64,000 nucleotides of DNA, taken from the NCBI RefSeq assembly GCF_030209445.1, contig NZ_JARVSD010000007.1, positions 310,001 to 374,000 of the forward strand. The letters run 5' to 3'. Both the position numbers and the translations under genes were made by a program. The number at the start of each line of letters is the position of its first letter. Within the stretch, counting starts at the first letter, position 1. The notes under the pieces were generated by a model that ran no database searches, was not told the origin of the DNA, and was given only the letters and a program-made list of their open reading frames with translations. Shown here piece by piece: positions 57,943-64,000 of the stretch. The stretch comes from Promicromonospora sp. MEB111. GTDB taxonomy: Bacteria; Actinomycetota; Actinomycetes; Actinomycetales; Cellulomonadaceae.

Positions 57943-60276
57943 TCACTCACGGGTGCGCCGCAGGTGCTCCAGCCGCTCGGCGGCCAGGGCCGCGCGGTTC
58001 ATCCCGGCACGGATGTACGGCGCGTCCGTACCGGCGCTCTTCGGGTAGAAGATGCCCAGGTTGATGAGGCTGACGAATGACGCGTAGACCAGCTCGTCCT
58101 GCACCAGCCCCAGGGACAGGAGCGTGCCGATGCCGATGATCGGCGCCAGGTACACGGCCACGGTGGGCTGCCAGGCCGCGAGCCGGCCGAGCGTCGCGAT
58201 CTCGCCCCGCGGCACGGACGAGAGCCCGGCCGCCCGGGCGCGCGCGTTCGTGTCCCACGCGAACCACAGGCAGGCCTGGACCACGACGGCGAACGTGACG
58301 TGACCGACGAGGGTGCCCAGCGGCCACCAGTCCCGCTGCACCAACGTGGGCAGCACCACGTAGATCACCGGCAGCACCGCCAGCGAGCGCAGGCCGACCT
58401 CCGCGGTCACCGCCCGCACGCGTGGTCCCCGGCCGGCGGGCAGGGCCCAGACGGTGCTCAGCTCGGCGAAGACGTTGAGGTACAGCCGCGCGGTGACCAG
58501 AGCGAACGTCAGCGTGACCAGGCGCACCGGCAGGTTGCCCCACGGGTCCGGGATCGGGTAGTCGTCCGCGCGGACGTCGTCCAGGAAGACCAGGCCGACC
58601 CCCGACCGGCCGAACACCTCGTCCGCCATCTCGAACCACTTGGCCTGCCAGGACAGCCCGAGGTCGCGGGACCACCACGTCACGACCAGCGCGGTGGCGG
58701 ACCACACCAGCACGGCGAAGAGCCACGCCCAGCGCTGGAGCCGGCGGGCCTGCCGCAGGTGCGCCGCCCCCGTCGCGTCCCGGACCTGGCCGGTGCGCAC
58801 CTGCAGCATGCGGCGCTGGCGGGCCACCGTCCCGGCCCCCGGCGAGAGGTCGCGCAGCCGCTGCCACGCGGTGCGCGGCCGCTCCCTGCCGTCCTGCTCA
58901 AGGATGGCCACCTCGTCGGCGGACACCCGGCCGATCTGCTCGAACCGAGGGCGGGCCGGGTCGACCGGCGTGACCAGCAGGCGGCGTCGCGGGTCGGCGT
59001 CCGTCAGGTCCTCCAGGAGCCGGGCCAGGCCGACCGACACCACGTAGAACTGGTCGGGCACCGTGCCGTCGGGGTTGTGCGGTATCCCGGCGATCGCGAC
59101 GAGGAGCGCGCCCAGCGAGTACACGTCGGCCAGGGGGTGCCCGACGCCGTCGCGGCGCACCTCGGGCGCCGTGAACACCCCCTCACCCTGCCCCTGGCCC
59201 GTGATCGACCGGGCGTGGAGGTGGTTGACCCCCAGGTCGACGAACCGCAGCCGGATCCGTCCGGGCTGCTCGTCCTGGACGATGATGTTGGACGGTGTGA
59301 GGTCGTCGTGCCGCCGCCCGTCGCGCTCGAGATCCGCGAGCGCGCTCAGCAGCGCCCCGCCGAGGTCGCGCAGCGCCGGGGTGTCCACCGGTCGCAGGAT
59401 CTCGCGCGGGGGCGGCGCCGGCTGCTCGGCGGCACGTCCGGCCAGGTACTCCCCAATCGTCCGGCCCCGCACCAGGTCCATGAGGATCCAGCTGTCGTGG
59501 CTCGCCCAGACAGGCACCGCCGGGGACGGCTCGTCGGCGTCGGGGCGGCCGTGCTCGGTCAGGTACCCGCGGGTCGCGGCCACGATCGTCGGGATGGTCA
59601 GGTACGGGTGGATGACGCACTTGAGCACGAAGGCCGCCGTCCGGCCCCGGGACGGCTGCGCGAGCCGCCCGATGAGGATGATCGACGTCGTGCCGTGCCG
59701 GAAGAACTCCAGGCTGGTGAGGTCGAGCGCCGCCCATTCCGCCAGCGCCCGTGCAGACCCGGTCGTCCCGGCGTCCGCCGCGCCGGAGCCGGAGCCCGCG
59801 CCGGAACCGGGGCCGTCCGCCCGGCCCGGGTCGTGGAGCGCGGCGAGGGCGCGCCGCACGTCGGGGTCCCCGACGAGCGCGCCGCTGACCTCGGCCGTGA
59901 GGCACCCGGCGACCGTGACGTCCCACGGGGCATCGCCGTGGAACCGCATCCGGTCCGAGCTGTGCATGGCGACGAGCGTGAGCAGGTAGTACCCCAGATA
60001 GCCGGCGGTGCGCGGCTCCACCGGTCGGGCCCGCCCCGACCACCAGGCCCACAGCAGCTCGATCTCCTGCTCGCGAGTGACCTGGAACCGGTCCGCGTAC
60101 GCCCGCTCGTCGAGCGGGACGTCGAGGAGCGCGGCATGCCAGTCCTGGACGCGCCAGCCGTCCAGGCCGGTGCCGCGGCGTCCCGGCGCGCCGCCGCGCC
60201 CGGTCAGCTCGCGCACGACACCGGTCAGGTGCTCGAGGCTCCCGCGCGTCCCGTCCCCCTGCCGCCCCCTGGTCAC
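57943..60276 (-). CDS. Membrane-anchored eukaryotic-like protein kinase homologue
   Basis: 777 residues. Residues 1-185 are an uncharacterised N-terminal region. The kinase fold spans about 186-445, with Lys219 (V-L-K), the catalytic loop H323-D-D325-L-T-P-S-N330, D-L-G at 347-349 in place of D-F-G, and A-P-E at 370-372. The usual Lys of H-R-D-L-K-P is Thr, so activity is possible but not certain. Six membrane helices lie at about 515-535, 583-603, 628-646, 655-673, 705-722 and 730-745. A kinase followed by a multi-helix membrane domain without PASTA repeats is unusual. GTG 60276 is the likely start. A 195-base divergent promoter region separates it from the next gene. Confidence 0.72.
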   Translation of the reverse strand: MTRGRQGDGTRGSLEHLTGVVRELTGRGGAPGRRGTGLDGWRVQDWHAALLDVPLDERAYADRFQVTREQEIELLWAWWSGRARPVEPRTAGYLGYYLLTLVAMHSSDRMRFHGDAPWDVTVAGCLTAEVSGALVGDPDVRRALAALHDPGRADGPGSGAGSGSGAADAGTTGSARALAEWAALDLTSLEFFRHGTTSIILIGRLAQPSRGRTAAFVLKCVIHPYLTIPTIVAATRGYLTEHGRPDADEPSPAVPVWASHDSWILMDLVRGRTIGEYLAGRAAEQPAPPPREILRPVDTPALRDLGGALLSALADLERDGRRHDDLTPSNIIVQDEQPGRIRLRFVDLGVNHLHARSITGQGQGEGVFTAPEVRRDGVGHPLADVYSLGALLVAIAGIPHNPDGTVPDQFYVVSVGLARLLEDLTDADPRRRLLVTPVDPARPRFEQIGRVSADEVAILEQDGRERPRTAWQRLRDLSPGAGTVARQRRMLQVRTGQVRDATGAAHLRQARRLQRWAWLFAVLVWSATALVVTWWSRDLGLSWQAKWFEMADEVFGRSGVGLVFLDDVRADDYPIPDPWGNLPVRLVTLTFALVTARLYLNVFAELSTVWALPAGRGPRVRAVTAEVGLRSLAVLPVIYVVLPTLVQRDWWPLGTLVGHVTFAVVVQACLWFAWDTNARARAAGLSSVPRGEIATLGRLAAWQPTVAVYLAPIIGIGTLLSLGLVQDELVYASFVSLINLGIFYPKSAGTDAPYIRAGMNRAALAAERLEHLRRTRE

Positions 60277-60471
60277 GGTTCGCGACGATAGCGAAGTCCC
60301 GGGCCCGTGCGCTGGGAAAACACCCCGATCGCGCGAACCGCCGGGAGGCGGGCCGCGCGGGCGCACCCACCACGCCCCCGCCGCGCGCGTCGCGTCGTCC
60401 TGCGCGATGCTGGCCCTCGATCGACGGTTTCGGCCGACGAGTCCCGGCAGCGACCGAAGGGAAGACAGACC

Positions 60472-60873
60472 GTGTTCGGACCCGATTTCTTCGAGCGACT
60501 CTCGCAGCGGATGTACTACGACCTCGACGGTCACCCGATCACCCAGGACCAGTGGTCGGTGCTGCGGCTCGGGGCCGGGGCCGCGCACATCGCCCGCGAC
60601 CACCTCGGGATCTACCACGTGTCCACCGTGTGGACGGGTATCGACACCGCCGCGCCGCTCGAGGACGACGACGACCACACCCCGCTCATCTACGAGACGA
60701 TGGTCTTCGTCGAACGGCTCGACCCGGACGGTGTGCTCTCCGAGGACGAGCGCCTCGACTGCACGGAGCAGTACGCCGAGATGCACGCCACGCGGGAGGA
60801 CGCACTGGCCGGGCACCGGCGCGCGACGGCGCTGGTGCGCGAGTGGATCGCGAAGGGCCGCCCGGAGCTCTGA
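60472..60873 (+). CDS. Small protein, no family assigned
   Basis: 133 residues, acidic, with a segment Y-Y-D-L-D-G-H-P-I-T near residues 15-24 and a run of Asp (D-D-D-D) near 65. It contains V-S-T-V-W and Y-E-T-M-V-F, which recall small proteins seen in actinobacteria and phages; this is from memory and no function is known. GTG 60472 has AAGGGAAG upstream. It is divergent from the kinase-like gene, so the two may be related in function. The 3' end is followed by a 15-base tandem repeat that continues its frame. Confidence 0.65.
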   Translation: MFGPDFFERLSQRMYYDLDGHPITQDQWSVLRLGAGAAHIARDHLGIYHVSTVWTGIDTAAPLEDDDDHTPLIYETMVFVERLDPDGVLSEDERLDCTEQYAEMHATREDALAGHRRATALVREWIAKGRPEL

Positions 60874-60918
60874 GTACCGCAGCTCGGAGGAACGCAGCTC
60901 GGAGGAACGCAGCTCTGA
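60874..60918 (+). repeat. Three tandem 15-bp units after the stop codon
   Basis: Units at 60874-60888, 60889-60903 and 60904-60918 share the core CGCAGCTC(G/T)GA. The stop of the preceding gene (CTCTGA) resembles the end of the last unit, which also reads CTCTGA. The repeat length is a multiple of three and stays in the frame of the upstream gene, so read-through or a stop mutation would add G-G-T-Q-L repeats. Confidence 0.8.
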
Positions 60919-60940
60919 CGACGACGCAGGGGGAGCCATG

Positions 60941-61597
60941 ATGCACACCAGCACGCCTTCTCTGACCGCCCTCTTCACCGGGCGACGTGCCGCACGCCGC
61001 GCCGTCCACGGCCCCCCGGCCTACGGTGAACCGATGCACGGAACCACCCCGCGGGACCTCGGTCCCGCAGGTGCACGAGCACTGCTGGCCGAGGTCTTCG
61101 AGCCCAGCACCGACCGCTTGGCCCACTCGCTCGGGGTCGGCCGGCGGGCCGAGCGCGTCGCCCGCGTGCTGGGCCGGTCCGACCTGCTCGTGTCCGCGGC
61201 GTACCTGCACGACATCGGCTACGCCGCCGCGGCCCGCGACACCGGGCTGCACCAGCTCGACGGCGCCCGCTACCTGCGCCGGCTGGGCGCACCGGACGAG
61301 CTGACGAGCCTCGTCGCGCACCACACGTCGGCCCTGGTCGAGGCCGGTGAACGCCACCTCGACGCGCACCTGCGGGGCGAGTTCCCGGTGCCGACGGACA
61401 GCGACCTGCTGGACCTGCTCACCTACTGCGACATGACCACCTCGGCCCAGGGCCGCCCCGTCACCGTGGACGAGCGGCTGGACTGCATCTACGACCGCTA
61501 CGCACCGGGCCACCTCGTGTCGCGCAGCATCCACCGCGCGGAGCCGCAGCTGCGGCGGCTCGTGTCCGCCGTCGACGAGCGCCTCCGGCGCGGCTGA
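60941..61597 (+). CDS. HD-domain protein
   Basis: 218 residues with this start. The HD motif is A-Y-L-H-D-I-G-Y near residue 88, with an upstream His in L-A-H-S-L-G-V-G and a later H-H-T-S near 128. This is the compact HD fold of metal-dependent phosphohydrolases; the substrate is unknown. GGGGGAG precedes ATG 60941 at five bases. The first 30 residues are not clearly part of the domain, so ATG 61034 (M-H-G-T-T-P) is also possible. Confidence 0.75.
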   Translation: MHTSTPSLTALFTGRRAARRAVHGPPAYGEPMHGTTPRDLGPAGARALLAEVFEPSTDRLAHSLGVGRRAERVARVLGRSDLLVSAAYLHDIGYAAAARDTGLHQLDGARYLRRLGAPDELTSLVAHHTSALVEAGERHLDAHLRGEFPVPTDSDLLDLLTYCDMTTSAQGRPVTVDERLDCIYDRYAPGHLVSRSIHRAEPQLRRLVSAVDERLRRG

Positions 61598-61645
61598 GCC
61601 CCCGGCCCGCCGCCCGGTCCAGGAAACCGCTCAGGTCAGAACGGC

Positions 61646-62119
61646 TCAGGTCAGGAACGGCTCGGTGCGCGACAGGTCCACCGCGTGGTCGATGCGCAGC
61701 CGCATCGACGGGTGGATCTCCAGCTCACCGAGCCGGTCCACGGGCTGCCACACCACCTCGCTGGACTCGTGCGAGGTCCGGACGGCGCCGCCCGTGACCG
61801 TGGCGCGCATGCAGATCGAGAACTGCGCCCGGACCTCGCCGTCCGAGTAGACGATCACGTGCCGGGGGTCGGTGTAGATCCCGACCAGGCCCGTGATCCG
61901 CACGCGGTAGCCCGTCTCCTCCTCGGTCTCGCGGACGCCGGCCTGCCGCACGGTCTCCCCCGGGTCGATGCCGCCGCCCGGCAGGGCCCAGAGGTCGTTG
62001 TCGGTGCGGTGGATGAGCAGCAGGCGGCCACCGCCGTCGCGCACCGCCACCGTGACCGAGGGGACCACGGAGTTCACCGCCGGCGCGGTCGGATCGTCGA
62101 AGTAGTCGAGCCGGGTCAT
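61646..62119 (-). CDS. Nudix hydrolase
   Basis: 157 residues. The Nudix box is complete: G-G-G-I-D-P-G-E then R-E-T-E-E-E-T-G at about residues 48-70. These enzymes hydrolyse nucleoside diphosphates linked to another group; which one is unknown. The ATG at 62119 overlaps the stop of the upstream HTH gene by one base (GTG 62122 would give four), so the two genes are translated together. Confidence 0.9.
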   Translation of the reverse strand: MTRLDYFDDPTAPAVNSVVPSVTVAVRDGGGRLLLIHRTDNDLWALPGGGIDPGETVRQAGVRETEEETGYRVRITGLVGIYTDPRHVIVYSDGEVRAQFSICMRATVTGGAVRTSHESSEVVWQPVDRLGELEIHPSMRLRIDHAVDLSRTEPFLT

Positions 62120-62880
62120 CACGACACCTCGCCCAGGTCCTCCGTCCGCGGCCAGACCGTCAGCGGCGTCGCGGCGTTCCAGACCCGCTCGAAGCCCGCC
62201 TGGTAGGCCGGCGCCATCGACGCCTCGGGGCCGTCCTTGAGGTGCAGCAGCGGGTTCGCTCCGGCGGGCGAGCCCCAGACGTGGGTGTTGACCAGCAGGT
62301 CGTCGTCGAACCGGAAGGTCGTGGCGTACAGCGTGCGGTCGTGCAGCCGCACCTCGACGCCCGGCGTGCCGAGCGCGGGGGCCAGGTAGGCCAGCACCAG
62401 CGCGATGCGCCCGGCGAGGCCCGTGCCGCCCTCCTCCTCGGTGCGCACGGTGACCGCGCTGCCGTCCGGGTCGCCCAGCAGCAGCCGTACCTGGACGCCC
62501 CGCTCCGCCATGGTGACGATCTCGGTGGTCAGGTCCAGGGTCTGGTCCGGCAGGAACGTCGCCGCGAACGCGTGCAGCTCGAACCGCTGCTCCACGCCGG
62601 CGAGGAAGGCCCGCCAGGTCCCGGACGGCACGGCGCGCCGCGCCGGGTAGACGCCGACGATCTCCTGGGCGGCGGCCTCCGCCCGGTCGACGTCGCCCCA
62701 CAGCGCCGCGACGTCACAGCCCAGCGCCTCGGAGACCGCGACGCGATGGCGCGGGTGCGGCGTGCGCCCCTGGGCCACCCACCGCTCCACGGTCTTCGGG
62801 TCGACGCCGACGGCGGCCGCGAGCCGGACCTGGCTCAGGCCGGCCTGGTTCATCGCCGCGACCAGTCGTTGGTTTCTCAC
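62119..62880 (-). CDS. HTH regulator with C-terminal sensor-like domain
   Basis: 253 residues. An N-terminal helix-turn-helix of Cro/XRE type is at about 5-60 (L-S-Q-V-R-L-A-A-A-V-G-V-D-P-K-T-V). The rest resembles the domain called DUF5919 in actinobacterial regulators, as recalled and not checked; it has a phospholipase-D-like fold feel (V-R-L-L-L-G-D-P-D-G-S) without a clear HKD motif. GGGGGTGAG lies upstream of GTG 62880. It is coupled to the Nudix gene, suggesting that the regulator and enzyme deal with the same nucleotide-like ligand. Confidence 0.75.
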   Translation of the reverse strand: MRNQRLVAAMNQAGLSQVRLAAAVGVDPKTVERWVAQGRTPHPRHRVAVSEALGCDVAALWGDVDRAEAAAQEIVGVYPARRAVPSGTWRAFLAGVEQRFELHAFAATFLPDQTLDLTTEIVTMAERGVQVRLLLGDPDGSAVTVRTEEEGGTGLAGRIALVLAYLAPALGTPGVEVRLHDRTLYATTFRFDDDLLVNTHVWGSPAGANPLLHLKDGPEASMAPAYQAGFERVWNAATPLTVWPRTEDLGEVS

Positions 62881-63012
62881 GTGTCATCTCACCCCCTCAG
62901 GGACGTATCTATCACCGAAACGTCCCGTGCGCTGCCGATGGCACGTCCCATGTGCCCGGCGCACAGTGGTATCAGCCAGTCCACCTGTCCGACCCGTGTC
63001 CCGGAGAGCCTC

Positions 63013-63300
63013 GTGAACCCCATTGCCTCGCAGTCGGTCACAGAACGTCTCGGCGATGTCATCGACCTGCTGCGGCATGTCCGCGCGGACTGGATCGAGG
63101 TCCTGACGGTCACGCCCGAGCGCGTGTGCCTGCAGCCCTGGCACCTGGACGACGGCGAGAGCATCGCGCGGGCGCTGGGCCTGGACCACGCCATCGACCA
63201 GCGCATGCTGAACCCCGGGTACACGCTGTGGTCGGGCGAGTGGCGCGGTGTCGAGGTGCAGGTGCGCGGCGCGCTGCGTGCCGGCGTGCCGGTCTTCTGA
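63013..63300 (+). CDS. Small protein, no family recognised
   Basis: 95 residues with no membrane segment or motif that identifies it. A GGAGAG ribosome-binding site lies three bases before GTG 63013, and codon usage matches the neighbours. It contains W-I-E-V-L-T-V-T-P-E near residue 27 and a Trp pair in L-W-S-G-E-W. It is divergent from the HTH-Nudix operon across a 132-base gap. Confidence 0.55.
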   Translation: MNPIASQSVTERLGDVIDLLRHVRADWIEVLTVTPERVCLQPWHLDDGESIARALGLDHAIDQRMLNPGYTLWSGEWRGVEVQVRGALRAGVPVF

Positions 63301-63393
63301 GCCGGCGGCCCGGCTCCGACACGCCGTCACGGCATGGATTCGCCCGTCCGCGAACGCGGCCGTGCCCCTGGTCACGCCGAGCGCCGCACACCC

Positions 63394-63399
63394 TAGGGT
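63394..63399 (+). promoter_or_regulatory. -10-like box TAGGGT six bases before the PAC2 gene
   Basis: TAGGGT plus six bases then ATG, the same arrangement as at the RecB-like gene. 18 of 20 surrounding bases agree between the two sites. A leaderless transcript is the simplest reading. Confidence 0.35.
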
Positions 63400-63405
63400 G
63401 GGGGG

Positions 63406-64000
63406 ATGACCGACGCGCATCACGAGCAGCCGGAGCAGGCCTCGCCTCGCCAGACCGTGCTCCTCGCTGCCTTCGAAGGTTGGAACGACGCGGGTAGCGC
63501 CGCCACGACGGCGCTCACGCACCTGGCCGAGGTGTGGGGCGCCGAGAAGGTGACCGAGCTCGACCCCGAGGAGTTCCACGACTTCCAGGTCAACCGCCCG
63601 TACATCTCGCTGGACGACGACGGGAAACGCTCCATCACCTGGCCCACGACCACGATCTCGGTGGCGCAGGTGGGCGAGCGCAAGGTCGTGCTGGTGCACG
63701 GCGTCGAGCCGTCGATGCGCTGGCGCAAGTACTGCGAGGAGCTGCTGCGCGTGGCGGACGAGCTGGGGGTCCGCACCGTGATCACGCTCGGCGCGCTCCT
63801 GGCGGACGTCCCGCACACGCGGCCCATCCCCATGACCGCCACCTCGGACAGCGTGGGCCTGCAGTCCGTGCTGGACATCGAGGCCAACACCTACCAGGGC
63901 CCCACGGGCATCGTCGGGGTGCTGCAGCACGAGGCCGCGGAGCGCGGCCTGCAGTCCGTCAGCCTGTGGGCGGCCGTGCCGCACTACGTGGCCAATCCTC
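63406..64000 (+). CDS. PAC2-family protein, 3' truncated by the window edge
   Basis: The frame is open from ATG 63406 to the end of the window, 198 codons. L-L-A-A-F-E-G-W-N-D-A-G near residue 20 and H-Y-V-A-N-P at the end are typical of the actinobacterial PAC2 family (Rv2125 in M. tuberculosis), named for similarity to a eukaryotic proteasome assembly chaperone. Its location 16 kb from the proteasome genes matches the mycobacterial arrangement, but a role in proteasome assembly is not established. The gene continues beyond the window. Confidence 0.88.
   Translation, partial: MTDAHHEQPEQASPRQTVLLAAFEGWNDAGSAATTALTHLAEVWGAEKVTELDPEEFHDFQVNRPYISLDDDGKRSITWPTTTISVAQVGERKVVLVHGVEPSMRWRKYCEELLRVADELGVRTVITLGALLADVPHTRPIPMTATSDSVGLQSVLDIEANTYQGPTGIVGVLQHEAAERGLQSVSLWAAVPHYVANP

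Noticed and set aside
60874-60918. CRISPR-like array
   Set aside because: The 15-base units are directly adjacent without spacers and only three are present.
60277-60978. Upstream extension of the kinase-like gene to 60978, with S-S-E-L-R repeats at its N-terminus
   Set aside because: The extension runs antisense through the 133-residue gene and the 15-bp repeats; the repeats in protein form are only the translated minisatellite. GTG 60276 is a better start.
63301-63405. Extra small coding frame before the PAC2 gene
   Set aside because: No start with a ribosome-binding site and no frame with normal codon bias was found; the region is better read as a promoter.

Overview
The window looks like a chromosomal segment of a high-GC Gram-positive bacterium. 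Evidence for this is very GC-rich coding sequence, frequent GTG starts, ATGA/GTGA overlaps, a complete Pup-proteasome locus, a PdtaR-type ANTAR regulator, and actinobacterial trp and glt operons. Gene content and order suggest Micrococcales, perhaps near Cellulomonadaceae or Promicromonosporaceae. That placement is inference from memory and was not tested by search. No gene-free stretch exceeds 300 bases. No IS element, prophage, CRISPR array or rRNA was seen. There is one tRNA gene, tRNA-Leu(CAA).

Layout. (1) 1-9000 is accessory: two alpha/beta hydrolases, an atypical cytochrome P450 without the ExxR motif, an ABC exporter, a CDF metal transporter and a 929-residue STAND ATPase with TPR repeats. 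(2) 9100-25500 is housekeeping: rpsA with a clear promoter, a peptide ABC importer (binding protein, two permeases, fused ATPase), a methyltransferase, polA, a hotdog thioesterase, a GNAT acetyltransferase, pdtaR, tRNA-Leu, a membrane protein with NAD-binding-like and RyR domains, a very large inverted repeat, and pyk. (3) 25500-45600 is amino-acid metabolism on the minus strand: hisF, hisI, trpE, four small membrane proteins, trpC-trpB-trpA, lgt, gltB-gltD. A two-gene heterodimeric ABC exporter interrupts hisF and hisI and has its own MerR/SoxR-like promoter. (4) 45600-54900 is the Pup-proteasome block: pafA, prcA, prcB, pup, dop, the ATPase arc/mpa, then trmI and a site-2-protease homologue. 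(5) 54900-64000 holds a RecB-like Fe-S nuclease, a HAD phosphatase, two HD proteins, a membrane-anchored kinase-like protein, a HTH regulator with a Nudix hydrolase, two proteins without a family, and the start of a PAC2-family gene.

How the parts work together. Dop deamidates Pup, PafA ligates it to substrates, ARC/Mpa unfolds the tagged proteins and PrcA/PrcB degrade them. Trp enzymes from anthranilate synthase component I to tryptophan synthase are in one run, but trpD and trpG are absent. GltB/GltD make glutamate from glutamine and 2-oxoglutarate. The best candidates for new biology are the SoxR-like promoter on the heterodimeric exporter, the ExxR-less P450, the STAND-TPR and TrkA-RyR proteins, the kinase locus with its 15-bp repeats, and the 34-bp-arm inverted repeat after pyk.
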